Positions 30,701-39,778 of a stretch of DNA of 64,000 nt are shown one piece after another. Positions within the stretch are counted from its first letter, which is position 1, and each line of letters opens with the position of its first letter. The stretch lies in contig OY759981.1 of NCBI GenBank assembly GCA_963662895.1, forward strand, positions 1,922,001 to 1,986,000, written 5' to 3'. The stretch is from GWE2-42-39 sp963662895. GTDB taxonomy: Bacteria; Bacteroidota; Bacteroidia; Bacteroidales; Prolixibacteraceae. Made by a program: the position numbers and the translations under genes. The notes beneath the pieces were generated by a model that was not told where the DNA came from, ran no database searches, and was given only the letters and a program-made list of their open reading frames with translations.

Positions 30701-30743
30701 ACCGTTCAATCCCTATTATTATAGTTACGATACATCAAAATAG
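27705..30743 (+). CDS. GH2 family glycosidase (beta-galactosidase/beta-glucuronidase type, PUL1)
   Basis: Exo-acting retaining glycosidase. Domain order is signal/lipobox (LTAC, about residue 27), sugar-binding jelly roll (about 45-200), immunoglobulin-like domain (about 205-305), TIM barrel (about 310-600), then extra C-terminal beta domains to 1012. The acid/base Glu is E434 in LGNENP and the nucleophile is E500 in MTEYAH. The frame opens with TTG at 27705; an ATG at 27723 (MGVSLRINK) is an equally good start. Beta-galactosidase and beta-glucuronidase cannot be told apart here. It is the last gene of PUL1. Confidence 0.92.
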   Translation: MKKNIIMGVSLRINKKILSVLLVLTLTACFASGQSQEITPLYETGTETSLNGTWKFKYIEGFTAGSDSMFYLNDFDVSGWDNIKVPGHWGLQGFTEPTYGELPAGLGLYKRSFRISPEYKGQQVFIRFEGVLFAYEVFVNGKKAGEWGSSYNGASFNITKLVYSDEPNLLAVRVSTRSKEYRFDLADNWALTGIYRDVELFSTPNVYIDDYTVQTFVPGDHSGIIKLETKMHPSKQLLSGNRTLQVLLYSPEGKLIHKEQEKVVSETNNFEFSVSNPGLWTAETPILYSIKLLLLKDGKKQQEICQKVGIREITIEEGILKLNGKAIKLRGVNTHDLIPETGKTLSLESIKKDLELIKKGNIDFIRTSHYPPDRRKLDLCDSLGIYVVCEVPFAFGSEFLNDTSYRHFLIRRADATVKRDKNHPSVILWSLGNENPMTQITEETGDYVKKKDPTRPVLFAGYGDLNKMPDCVDIFSRHYGMPDFVRNFADEKKYPVIMTEYAHGLGLSFGNLEDVWDEMFRRDNFAGGAIWHFQDQGVFLKAKKPVDRSKLAYNVWTDSIHYYKTTLEGTDGIVYADRTPQVDFWQTRKVYSPIQVIEDRMTVVPGKQQLNFTARNQYDFTDLNTLSGTWKLYKNNNVYREGTTQINCAPHDTARFSLSVCLPENAEESIWYLRFEYRDQKNCSLYGHNTELVTASVYKAVAGALCNDQKTGKCKAKSNKDKITVQTKSFVYEIDKNKSFINIFSTRDGKSLLSSPLYARTGRFPKMADVTVRDKHYPEDHDYYWAPWLLEPTNAQYYGQGTKGDGFQVAAKETFVRGKDFPGEKIDGELQYFVNKNGSLEIGYHMVPVNATGVFLEAGVSLVMPKEYDYFYWVGDGPFSSYPDKHRVNGFGIYKIHKDDINFNGNRTHVKVSLVMDSAGNGIAVLGNSGNISVELKDGCIVLSQNILLSGLGNKKKKPLKLIQAKEVEKIEGVLKLIPLKAGQWPEILKDMFGGKQPKPFNPYYYSYDTSK

Positions 30744-30767
30744 TCATATAAATCTCAAATAATTATT

Positions 30768-31890
30768 TAGTGACTGTCTGTAAATTATAAATTGTTGATA
30801 AATAGAATGTTGTGTGTTTTTTTTCGTCACTTCATTTTCTTGTAAATTTAACAAAAAAGGCAGATGAGATTATTCGACGATTTTAAGATCAAATTTGAGC
30901 AGCCCAATTGGTCCAGGGACCTGGAATTAGGACTGATAGATACCATCCTGGAAAAACATCCCCATTTGATTGCCCTTCTGGCGGTAGATATCACTAAGGA
31001 AGAAAAGATCCTGTTTGAACTCAATAAGATAGCGATCAGCGAGGGATTGGAAGATTTGGAGAAGATCAGGCAGGACAGCACGGTAGTTGAGACAAACATT
31101 CATTATCCGGCCAACAATTCACTTTTATGGGATTGTACCAGGGAAGCCTACCGGCTTTTGGGACACTTAAAGGAAGAAGTGGCCGGGTTAAGTTATACCG
31201 ATTATTGGAAAGAGGCCAAAAGGACTTATTTTAAGATTAACGTCACCCAGGGTGATAAACACAGAGATCTGTTTTACAGCCAATTGTGGACGTTTGTCAA
31301 GACCATCAACCAGGTATCGAACGTGGTAAAAAAAAGCACGAATACGACATTAAGGGCATGGTTTTATGTATGGAATTAGAAAGACACCTGGAACTGTTGG
31401 TCAAAGTACATGATATGGTTTACCTCAAGGAGATCAAAGGGGAAAAGGTACCCAATGAAGCCAAGGTTTATTCCATCTACGAGCAGCACACGGACATCAT
31501 CGTGAAAGGCAGCCGGGAAGTTCTGTTTGGGCATAAGATAGATTTCTGCTCGCGTTGCACCTGGAAAGGATGGGAACACTTTGCCTCTAAAGTGCTATGG
31601 AGTGCCATTGCTTACAACATCAGGGTAATGACAGCCCAGGTCGTGAAGCTGGTTTAACCGGTCCTGTCTTTTTTATGAGAGAAGCGAAAAAATGGAACCA
31701 ATGGGGAACGTGTGCAAAACAGGCAGAAAATAGTGGGAAGAACAGGTCAAAACTGGATAAAACAAATAAAAGTGAAACAAAAATGATGGGAAAAGTAAAA
31801 ACAGGACCGCATTATGAAAAATAAAAGCCAGTGAAAAGATTTTTCGGCAGGTTCCTTTGGCAAAACTGCCGACTTTATAGACAGACACTA
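30768..31890 (+). mobile_element. Insertion sequence copy 1, ISNCY-like, internally deleted
   Basis: A 1123-bp element with near-perfect 17-bp terminal inverted repeats: TAGTGACTGTCTGTAAA on the left and, read inward from the right end, TAGTGTCTGTCTATAAA (15 of 17 identical). Compared with copy 2 it lacks 314 bp between 31549 and 31550, so the full element would be about 1437 bp. It begins 25 bp after the GH2 stop and ends 20 bp before the stop of the convergent ydcF-like gene. I see no convincing target-site duplication. The family call is from memory of the transposase motifs. Confidence 0.85.
30864..31657 (+). pseudogene. Transposase remnant in IS copy 1
   Basis: The N-terminal frame 30864-31379 begins MRLFDDFKIKFEQPNW and carries the DSTVVETNIHYPANNSLLWD segment, here shortened to DSTVVETNIHYP, of DDE transposases. 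The frame is lost at an A8 run (31328-31335), and the continuation is in the -1 frame (MELERHLELLVKVHD, YSIYEQHTDIIVKG). The 314-bp deletion then removes most of the catalytic core and the protein ends with the normal C-terminal RCTWKGWEHF. It cannot be an active transposase. Confidence 0.85.
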
Positions 31891-31910
31891 ATTAGGAATA
31901 ATAATAAGAG

Positions 31911-33185
31911 CTAAGGATCTAAGGGATCATTGCAATCCAGCATACAAGATTCCGGCAACGGATAAAACTCTACATCATTACGGTTTAATCGTTCGCCCAA
32001 TTTATAGGGTACATATCCTAATTCCATTATGCATCTTTTATCGAAATTCATATTTGTAATGTAATAACTCTGATCAAGCGTAGTTGTACACAAGGCCTTT
32101 TTTTCAAACGGGATGCCATATTTAAAAATTAAGCGGGCCGCATTTCTAAAATTCGTAGTTGTATGTCGGGCGTGAGGTTCAATAATTAAGGCAGATTCAG
32201 GAATATTATATCGGTTCATTAATTCATTTTTCATTTCGGTGCCCTCGCAAAACGGTGTCTGAAAGGGATGTACATATCCACCGGAAAGAATGATATAAGG
32301 CGCCATTCCTTTGAAATACCTGTCGGCGGCTAATTTGCAGCGCATCATTCCAAGTGGGCTAAGTGCCACGCCTTCTTCTTCAGGGCCATGGCCGGGAACT
32401 AAAATAACCGAATAAGGGTATTCTTCCCATTTTGTTTGAGCCACCTGTTTTACAGCCGCTGCATTTTCGCCTAACTCCATTGGCTCAAACCGTGCTGCCT
32501 CATCTCTTTCGTTAGCTTCCATTACCCAAAGTGCAAACTCCAACGATGACACAAAAAAAGTAACGTTGTCATCTACATCATCCAAAACATTCAAAGCAGC
32601 AATATTGAGAACTTTTTTATAATAGTTACTATTTACATTATAGCTTACCGAATCAATATGAGGATAACGAGACTTTGCCCCGGTGGCATAAACTGAAATA
32701 ATCTGATTGATACCCTTTAACTCTTTCTGCCAGGCTTTTTGAATAAATTCCTTATCGTTCAGTTTATTTATCAGGTTAAACTGATTGGTTAAACGAAGAC
32801 TGTCGATCACATCTGCAAACCAAGTGGTTTCAGATAACTTCGCCCATTCATCGAGACTTGCCAATAGCTCAGCATCTGAAATTTGGAAGCTGTCAGCAAC
32901 AGAATCTATTTCAAGGAAATTACGCCCCGTTATATTCAAACGTTCAGTTAAACGCTGTTTTTTTGAATTCGCCAGCTGTTTAAATGATTCGTTGTCGCGA
33001 AGCAATTGTTTAATTTTACAGTGGCTCTGCACCAGGTTTAAGAAAGGGAAATTCTTTTGAAGAATAATGTTTCTTTTTGTTGTTTCACTATTCTTTATTG
33101 CTAATATTCTTTCCGGTTGTTGTTGACAACCGATAAAAGCAAGAAATAGAATAGCAGTTATTAAAGTAAAAATAATTTGTTTCAT
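31911..33185 (-). CDS. YdcF/SanA-like (DUF218) lipoprotein of the PI-PLC island
   Basis: A 424-residue lipoprotein (lipobox FIGC, Cys20). The N-terminal half (about 25-250) is helical and unrecognised. The C-terminal half carries the DUF218 fold: VILVPGHGPEEEG, LSPLGMMRCKLAADRY, PYIILSGG, and ARHTTTNFRNAARL. YdcF and SanA relatives are linked to envelope functions, but no reaction is established for this type. It lies 23 bp downstream of the PI-PLC-like gene and is the last gene of the island, ending 20 bp from an insertion sequence. As a lipoprotein it probably acts in the periplasm or at the surface. Confidence 0.82.
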   Translation of the reverse strand: MKQIIFTLITAILFLAFIGCQQQPERILAIKNSETTKRNIILQKNFPFLNLVQSHCKIKQLLRDNESFKQLANSKKQRLTERLNITGRNFLEIDSVADSFQISDAELLASLDEWAKLSETTWFADVIDSLRLTNQFNLINKLNDKEFIQKAWQKELKGINQIISVYATGAKSRYPHIDSVSYNVNSNYYKKVLNIAALNVLDDVDDNVTFFVSSLEFALWVMEANERDEAARFEPMELGENAAAVKQVAQTKWEEYPYSVILVPGHGPEEEGVALSPLGMMRCKLAADRYFKGMAPYIILSGGYVHPFQTPFCEGTEMKNELMNRYNIPESALIIEPHARHTTTNFRNAARLIFKYGIPFEKKALCTTTLDQSYYITNMNFDKRCIMELGYVPYKLGERLNRNDVEFYPLPESCMLDCNDPLDP

Positions 33186-33208
33186 AATTGATTATCTAAT
33201 TGGAGTAT

Positions 33209-34435
33209 TTATTCTACAGGAAACAGGGGATTCATTCTTGCAGGATTACTACCCGGAAGCTTAACTACATAATTGGTTCCATAAGCATTCCCCGGCTGAG
33301 AGAAATCGGTGGAAACTACTTGTGCCCCACTTTCAAAAGCTGCATTAGCTCTTGTCATATCATTTACTTTGGCTTCATAGGTCTCTATATCAGAGCGTGT
33401 TCTAACCAGGTATCCCTCTTTAACAGCTTCAGATATGTCTTTATAACGTATAATTGCATTGTCCATCAACAGGAAGGCAGCATAAGGCGCTCCCTGTTCT
33501 GATTGCACGAACATAGCTCGATCTTCCAGTACCGGATGATCTTCGATATAAGGATTATCGTTTGAAAGTCCGGCAGCACTTGGCAGCAACAAAAACACAA
33601 ATTTGCCCAACGAATCTTTTAATTTTGGCCAGTTTTGGGTCTTTACTGCTTCATCAAGCGTTTCAAATTCACCACGCACCTGATCAGGAGTAATAATTTT
33701 TTCTTTCCCGATAATAGAAAACACGAGGCTATCCATCTCGTCAAACACTTTTGGTGTAAAAGGTAAAACCTCTGCTGAGTTAGGAAATAATGGAATACCT
33801 GAGTCTTTAGCTTCAACCATTATAAAAACCGGAACATGATCAGGATGAGCATCTGACCAGTTCCGAAGCTCACTCAAAGCATCTTCCAACAATGTATAGT
33901 GTGTCCGAAAATCGACATCCGGAATATGCATTACCTTGAAACCCGGAGCAGCTAATTTTACAGTATCTATCGGAAGCAGATCGTTTATTCCTCGTGCTTT
34001 CATTCGCTCGTAAGTTGCCGGTTTATTGAAACGATTCCCGGTTGGGTCGTAATAAATATCAATTTCCAGCGAACGAATTCCTGCATTTAACTGGCTCTTA
34101 AAATCGGGATGAGAATAACACAAACCCTCACTCATCTTAACCGAATTTGGATGATATTCAAGATATTTTGCTTTTTCATCCTCGCTCATTCGATCCATAT
34201 AGGTAGTGCTCAATTTTTCAAAAATCGGATCGATAAGATCCAGCACATTTTTATCAATAGGCTTTGAATAACTGTTATGCGTTCCCAGCACCTGAATCTG
34301 ATTTATCCGTAAACTATCCGAAAAGGCTACGGTACCATTTTCAGCAAAATTGTTGTGGGTTGAACAGGAAGCAAGCAACGCTGTGATAATTACCAGCACC
34401 CCATTCGCAACAACATTTTTTAATGATGTTTTCAT
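33209..34435 (-). CDS. Ca2+-dependent phosphatidylinositol-specific phospholipase C-like lipoprotein
   Basis: TIM-barrel phosphodiesterase that by family would split phosphoinositide headgroups from diacylglycerol. Lipobox LASC (Cys24). Catalytic-type residues are visible as H53 in LGTHNSY, E124 and D126 in RSLEIDIYYD (metal ligands in the family) and H170 in KVMHIPDVD. Glu/Lys-rich VEAKDSG follows in the barrel. Length 408 fits PI-PLC-C1-like proteins of Bacteroidota. Being encoded next to SusCD suggests that the released phospho-sugar alcohol, or another phosphodiester, is taken up. Glycerophosphodiesterase-like activity is the main alternative. Confidence 0.85.
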   Translation of the reverse strand: MKTSLKNVVANGVLVIITALLASCSTHNNFAENGTVAFSDSLRINQIQVLGTHNSYSKPIDKNVLDLIDPIFEKLSTTYMDRMSEDEKAKYLEYHPNSVKMSEGLCYSHPDFKSQLNAGIRSLEIDIYYDPTGNRFNKPATYERMKARGINDLLPIDTVKLAAPGFKVMHIPDVDFRTHYTLLEDALSELRNWSDAHPDHVPVFIMVEAKDSGIPLFPNSAEVLPFTPKVFDEMDSLVFSIIGKEKIITPDQVRGEFETLDEAVKTQNWPKLKDSLGKFVFLLLPSAAGLSNDNPYIEDHPVLEDRAMFVQSEQGAPYAAFLLMDNAIIRYKDISEAVKEGYLVRTRSDIETYEAKVNDMTRANAAFESGAQVVSTDFSQPGNAYGTNYVVKLPGSNPARMNPLFPVE

Positions 34436-34452
34436 CTGTTAGTAGATAGAAG

Positions 34453-34477
34453 AAAGCCGGGAGTAAATCCCGGCTTT
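34453..34477 (-). terminator. GC-rich hairpin between susD2 and the PI-PLC gene
   Basis: Perfect 10-bp stem AAAGCCGGGA / TCCCGGCTTT with a 5-nt loop, starting 8 nt after the susD2 stop on the minus strand. The following T-rich stretch is weak (CTTCTATC), so it may act as an attenuator or mRNA-stability element between the transport and enzyme genes. Confidence 0.6.
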
Positions 34478-34484
34478 TCATGTA

Positions 34485-36128
34485 TTAATCGTAATTCGGA
34501 TTTTGTTGCATATCGCCCTGGCAAAGGTCGATTTGTGTTTGTGGAATAGGTTGATATTCGTTTTTACCAGCTGTAAAATGAGCATTTGTGAGATGTGATC
34601 TTTTCACTTTTTCCGTCTCAAAGTAGCTGTTCATTACATCGGCAGCTATACCCCAACGAACCAAGTCGAAAAAGCGATGACCTTCCTGGGCAAACTCCAG
34701 TCGACGTTCCATCTGTAAAGCACCAAGAGCTTCGCTTTCATTGGCAAACGAATCATAAGTATTGATCAAATAATTGGCTGCATCTTCTGAACCATCAACT
34801 GTTTGTACATATTGACTATTTTTGGCACGCTCGCGAACCATATTAATATACGTACGTCCTGCATCCAGATTTCCCAACTGAATTTCAGCTTCAGCTTTCC
34901 AAAGAAGTACATCAGCGTAACGAATTATGTAATAGTTAAGGGCCGAAACATAAGGCCAAACAGTTAAGAAGTACGGCGAATTCTTCGAAATCATCCTTTT
35001 TTTAGGGCTGAATGGACCATAAACGGTAGCTTCACGAGGTGTCCAGTCGTAGATACCCAAATCAAGGTAAGGAATTCCCGGGCGTGCCAGCGTGTGATCG
35101 ATACGTGGATCAAGGTAGTCGTCCTCAGTTACATCCACATCATCAAAAGTTGGCAAGCCGTTTTCATCTGTTCGGTATGCGTTCACCAAATTTTGCGACG
35201 GACGAAGGAATCCATAAGCTGCATATGGTCCTCCCGGTGGCATCAATCGATCACCGATACTTCCATTGTAGTTGCTTGGCGAACCATCGTTTATAGTTTG
35301 TTGAACCGAAAAAACGATCTCTTGCCCATTGTCGTTTTCGGGAAGAAAAACGCTCTGAAAATCAGGTTCCAGGTCGTATTTCCCTGAATTGATCACCTCG
35401 TCGGCAGCACTTTTTGCTTCGCTCCATTTGCTTTCAAAAATATAACATTTGGCCAGATAAGCTTTGGCAGCCATTTTTGTTGGACGTCCCGGATCATCTT
35501 GCGAATTTGGGAGTGTATTGTATGCTGCTGTAAAGTCAGCTTCAATTTTTGCCCATTGCTCATCGCTGCTTAAATCAGTATTTGAAATATTATAAAATTG
35601 TTCTTTGGTTTCAACAGTTTCATCCACCCAGCAAATATTTCCATATATTTTTTTGGCTTCAAAATGGTAGTGACCACGTAAGAACTGCATTTCGGCAATG
35701 CGCTGCGCTTTTAACGAAGAATCAAAATCTTCCGACTCATTCAGCAAACGAATAGCGTTATTAGCACGACGAATTCCTTCGTACAATGCAAGCCATTTTC
35801 TTTCGATATCCATTACGGTAGGATCGGTTGCAAAAATCTCCATTAGATGAATCTGGTTTTGGTCTCCGGTTCCACCGCCACCTTTATAGGCATCGTCTGA
35901 AACAACATCTCCGAAATTCCAGTTTGAGGCCGGCGAATTAAAAGCATTCGATGCTTCATCAAACTGGCCGTTCAATACGGCATAAGCCGAAATAACCGTT
36001 CCTTCAATGTTTTCAGGAGTAAGAATCTGCTCAGGAGTTAACTCCCCAATGGGGGTCTCTTCCAAAAAACTTTCTGAACAGCTTGCAAATACAAGCGATA
36101 CTAAAAGTATATATACTATCTTTTTCAT
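34485..36128 (-). CDS. SusD/RagB-like lipoprotein of the PI-PLC island
   Basis: Surface ligand-binding partner of the adjacent SusC. Lipobox FASC with the mature start CSESFLEETP, as in SusD proteins. TPR-type helices are seen around MQFLRGHYHFEAKKIYG and AKAYLAKCYIF, and the C-terminal hallmark ALQMERRLEFAQEGHRFFDL is complete. Length 547 is normal. It lies 30 bp downstream of susC2. The cargo is unknown; the downstream PI-PLC-like and YdcF-like enzymes point to a phosphodiester-containing ligand rather than a plain glycan. Confidence 0.95.
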   Translation of the reverse strand: MKKIVYILLVSLVFASCSESFLEETPIGELTPEQILTPENIEGTVISAYAVLNGQFDEASNAFNSPASNWNFGDVVSDDAYKGGGGTGDQNQIHLMEIFATDPTVMDIERKWLALYEGIRRANNAIRLLNESEDFDSSLKAQRIAEMQFLRGHYHFEAKKIYGNICWVDETVETKEQFYNISNTDLSSDEQWAKIEADFTAAYNTLPNSQDDPGRPTKMAAKAYLAKCYIFESKWSEAKSAADEVINSGKYDLEPDFQSVFLPENDNGQEIVFSVQQTINDGSPSNYNGSIGDRLMPPGGPYAAYGFLRPSQNLVNAYRTDENGLPTFDDVDVTEDDYLDPRIDHTLARPGIPYLDLGIYDWTPREATVYGPFSPKKRMISKNSPYFLTVWPYVSALNYYIIRYADVLLWKAEAEIQLGNLDAGRTYINMVRERAKNSQYVQTVDGSEDAANYLINTYDSFANESEALGALQMERRLEFAQEGHRFFDLVRWGIAADVMNSYFETEKVKRSHLTNAHFTAGKNEYQPIPQTQIDLCQGDMQQNPNYD

Positions 36129-36158
36129 CGTTATTAAAATTTAATCGTTTGTGGATAA

Positions 36159-39100
36159 TTAAAAACCAACATTTACACCAATCAGGAAAGTTCGTGCGAC
36201 AGGGTATAAACCACGGTCTACACCAATATCGAGGTTACGCGAGTCGGAACTGTAGCTTTGAAGCCCTACTTCAGGATCCATTCCTTCGTAACCGGTAATT
36301 GTGAATAGGTTTTGTGCCTGAACATAAACACGCAGGTTGCTGCTGTGAATTTTCCGGGCAAATTCTTTAAAATTATAACCGATTGTAAGTGTTTTTAATC
36401 GCATATAAGAACCATCAGACACAAAGTACGATGATGGACGAATATTGTTGTTCGGATCGTCTAAGGACAAACGCGGAACTGATGAACCTGTATTGCTTTC
36501 GCTCCAAGCGTCGGTAGTACGAGCAAACTTATTATATGCCGATGAATTGAAGAAATCGCCCATGTAGCGTGTCATGTCGTAAATATCATTACCGATACTT
36601 CCGTTAAAGAATGCCTGAACATCAAAATTCTTATAATTGAATCCGAGGTTTAAACCAAAAGTTAAGTCCGGGTGTGGGCTACCAATAAAAGTACGGTCTT
36701 CTCCATCAAGTACTCCGTCGCCCGAAACATCTTCAAATTTCAAGTCACCGGGCTGTGCATTTGGTTGCACCTTGTGCGCATCAATCTCAGCCTGATTTTG
36801 AAAAATTCCAAGGCTCCTATATCCGTAAAACGAAGCTATTGGTTGTCCAACAACTGAACGAGAAGTTTCCTGGTCGAAGTTTACACTGTGGAGGTACGAG
36901 CTAGGCATTGCAATGAAGTTAACGTCATCAGGAAGATCTGTTAACTCGTTTTTCACATGCGCCAGATTTAAATTGGCATTCCATGAGAAATCGCCATTTT
37001 TTTCACTTTGGTAATCAAAAACCAATTCGAAACCTTTGTTTTCCATTTCACCAACATTGTCCCATACCGTTTGGATTGTTCCGCCGGCAATCGGAGGAAG
37101 CGGACGTTCCAACAACAGATCTTCTGTTTTTTTGACAAAATAATCGGCAGTAATCGTGAATCTGTTATCGATGAAACCAAGATCAACACCAAAGTTTGTT
37201 TGTGTTGAAGTTTCCCATTTCAGATCCGGATTTCCATTTCGGGTTTGCGAATAACCAGTGCTAACCGAAGTCTGTTCTCCGTTAATGGCATAATTTGAGT
37301 GAGTGGTATTTGAATAGTAACTTTCGATTGTGGCATAAGCAGGAACATCCTGGTTACCATTTTGTCCCCAACCAAAACGTAATTTCAAATTGCTGATTTT
37401 ATCTGTATTAAAGAAATCTTCTTCGCTAACTCGCCAACCTGCCGATAATGCAGGGAAGTTACCCCACTTATTATTTCCAAGTTTCGAAGATCCGTCGCGA
37501 CGGAAAGTGAAAGCGAATAAGTAACGATCGGCATAATTATAATCTACCTTACCAAAATAGGATACCAACGATGAGTTTGATCCGGTGCCTGAGTTTTTCT
37601 GAGTCCCTGAATCACCGGCATCAAGGTAACGGAAGTTATCATCTTCGTAAGCAAATCCTTCGCGCGAAGCCGAAAAAACATCATAATTTATTTCAATAGC
37701 TTCAACTCCGGCAAATCCATCAATTTTGTGTTTGTCAAAAACTTTTGAATAGTTTAAGGTATTGGTCCAAATCCAGGTGAACTTTTTACTGTTAGTAGTT
37801 GACAGCGTACTGATAGTTGTTGGGTTTTGTGCTCCTGTTTCCTGGTATTTTGGGTTAAAATTACGGAAGTAGTAATCGCTGAAATCAACACCAAAATTAG
37901 ATTTCGCTTTTAATCCATCTATAATTTCCAGTTCAGCATACGCATTACCAAATATTTTCAGACGCTTTCTGGTGTCATCCTGGCTATAATACAAACTTGC
38001 CAATGGATTTCGCATGTCGTTAATAAAAGCTCCTGCATAATTACCATCAAGGTCTTTTACCGGGGCAACTGAAGGATATTTATAGGCTGCATAAACAACA
38101 CTACTCAAAGCATGGTTAGTGGTAGCTTGTGTTGACCAACTGTGAGATACAGAAAGATTTTCAGCAATGGTTAAACGGTCGAAAAATTTGTATTCGGAAT
38201 TTAAGCGGGCTGTTAATCTTTTAAAATCAGTATATTTTACAATACCTTCCTGATCGAAATAACCAACTGAAAAAGTCTGATTTGATTTATCACTTCCTTT
38301 CGATAAACTCAGGTTATAAGACTGTACCAAAGCACTCTGCATAATTTCATCCACCCAATTCACATCAGTCGATGGAACACGGTTATTAGCATCAAGGTAA
38401 TCCGGTATAACAGCTGTTGAACCGGTTCCGTAAATATCGCTTGAAGGAGTTTTTCCATCGTTGAAATGAGCCTCCCACAACATATCGCCATATTCCTGCG
38501 CATTTAGTACATCCAGTTTTCTAGCTGCCGTTTGTATCCCGTTATATGCATCAAAATGAATTTGAGGTTCACCTTGTTTTCCCTTTTTTGTGGTGATAAT
38601 TACAACCCCGTTTGCTGCGCGCGAACCGTAAATCGATGCAGAAGAAGCATCTTTCAGAATTTGCAGCGATTCGATATCATTTGGATTTATCAGGTTAATT
38701 CCTGATTCTACAGGAACTCCATCAATTACATACAGCGGATCGTTGTTACGAATGGTACTGTAACCACGTACACGAACGGCAACGCCACCACCCGGACTGT
38801 TATCACTTACAACGTTCACTCCGGCCATGTGTCCCTGCATCATTTGATCAACGCCAGCAACCGGTTCACTTACCAAATCATCAACTTTTACCGTTGCTAC
38901 AGCTCCTGTTAAATCCTTTTTTTGTTGAACGGCATAACCAATAGCAACCACCTCCGACAGGTTTATCGCTTCTTCCCGAAGCGTAACATTTATTTGACTT
39001 TGATTGCCAATAACAATTTCCTGATTTTGCATTCCAACAAAAGAGTAAACAAGAACTTCGGCACTTACAGGGACTTCAACGGTATAATTTCCATCAAAAT

Positions 39101-39596
39101 CGGTAGTAATACCTGTTGTTGTTCCTTTAATTACAATAGATACACCTGGTAAAGGCAAGCCTTTTGAATCGGTTACTTTTCCTGTAATCGATTTTGTTTG
39201 TGGCTGAACCGAAACAACATCTTCTGTAATATCTTCATCTGTTATCTCTTTTCTGATTGCAATAGTATTGTTGACCTGACGAAAAGCTAATCCTGTTTGA
39301 TTTGCAACTTCAGATAAAATTTCAAATACTGATCCATCAACATTATCACACGTAACACGGTAGTTTTCTTTCGAGATTTGCTGATCCTCGTAGAAAAATT
39401 TGTAATCGGTTTGCTTTTCGATCTCCCCAATTATCTGATCTAAATGTTTTATTTTCCGTTCGATAGTGATGTTTGAGCTCTTGATTCCCTGCCCATTTGA
39501 ATTGGAGGAGAAGGCTAAACTTGTAAAAAGCGTCATTATTAGCACTAAACACGATAAATTCATCGCCGCTTTTTTTAGATTATGGTAATTCTTCAT
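36159..39596 (-). CDS. SusC-like TonB-dependent transporter with STN domain (PI-PLC island)
   Basis: Outer-membrane importer of 1145 residues. After the signal segment (about 12-35), an STN domain (about 45-115) starts at IERKIKHLDQIIGEIEKQTD and marks it as a signalling transporter. Then come the carboxypeptidase-regulatory-like domain (about 136-210, SITGKVTDSKGLPLPGVSI), the plug (about 220-330, LKDASSASIYGSRAANGVV) and the barrel. It is preceded by its own FecR and ECF sigma genes, so it belongs to a complete transenvelope regulation module separate from that of PUL1. Confidence 0.97.
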   Translation of the reverse strand: MKNYHNLKKAAMNLSCLVLIMTLFTSLAFSSNSNGQGIKSSNITIERKIKHLDQIIGEIEKQTDYKFFYEDQQISKENYRVTCDNVDGSVFEILSEVANQTGLAFRQVNNTIAIRKEITDEDITEDVVSVQPQTKSITGKVTDSKGLPLPGVSIVIKGTTTGITTDFDGNYTVEVPVSAEVLVYSFVGMQNQEIVIGNQSQINVTLREEAINLSEVVAIGYAVQQKKDLTGAVATVKVDDLVSEPVAGVDQMMQGHMAGVNVVSDNSPGGGVAVRVRGYSTIRNNDPLYVIDGVPVESGINLINPNDIESLQILKDASSASIYGSRAANGVVIITTKKGKQGEPQIHFDAYNGIQTAARKLDVLNAQEYGDMLWEAHFNDGKTPSSDIYGTGSTAVIPDYLDANNRVPSTDVNWVDEIMQSALVQSYNLSLSKGSDKSNQTFSVGYFDQEGIVKYTDFKRLTARLNSEYKFFDRLTIAENLSVSHSWSTQATTNHALSSVVYAAYKYPSVAPVKDLDGNYAGAFINDMRNPLASLYYSQDDTRKRLKIFGNAYAELEIIDGLKAKSNFGVDFSDYYFRNFNPKYQETGAQNPTTISTLSTTNSKKFTWIWTNTLNYSKVFDKHKIDGFAGVEAIEINYDVFSASREGFAYEDDNFRYLDAGDSGTQKNSGTGSNSSLVSYFGKVDYNYADRYLFAFTFRRDGSSKLGNNKWGNFPALSAGWRVSEEDFFNTDKISNLKLRFGWGQNGNQDVPAYATIESYYSNTTHSNYAINGEQTSVSTGYSQTRNGNPDLKWETSTQTNFGVDLGFIDNRFTITADYFVKKTEDLLLERPLPPIAGGTIQTVWDNVGEMENKGFELVFDYQSEKNGDFSWNANLNLAHVKNELTDLPDDVNFIAMPSSYLHSVNFDQETSRSVVGQPIASFYGYRSLGIFQNQAEIDAHKVQPNAQPGDLKFEDVSGDGVLDGEDRTFIGSPHPDLTFGLNLGFNYKNFDVQAFFNGSIGNDIYDMTRYMGDFFNSSAYNKFARTTDAWSESNTGSSVPRLSLDDPNNNIRPSSYFVSDGSYMRLKTLTIGYNFKEFARKIHSSNLRVYVQAQNLFTITGYEGMDPEVGLQSYSSDSRNLDIGVDRGLYPVARTFLIGVNVGF

Positions 39597-39778
39597 ATTT
39601 TTGAATGTTTTTACAATTAATAGTTGTTTAAACTGCTACGTTTGAAGCAGACCTGAGAAATCATCTTCAATTGGTAGCATAAAAAATTTGTTTTAGAACA
39701 GTAACCCATCTCGGTGTTGCTGTTCTTTTTTTTGGCTGCTTTAGTCGATTTATTCCATATTGTTTTTTCTTTTGGTTA

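Noticed and set aside
31597..31824. 75-residue open frame repeated at 42532-42759
   Set aside because: It lies in the duplicated 3' part of the insertion sequence, overlaps the true transposase C terminus in another frame and has no recognisable features.
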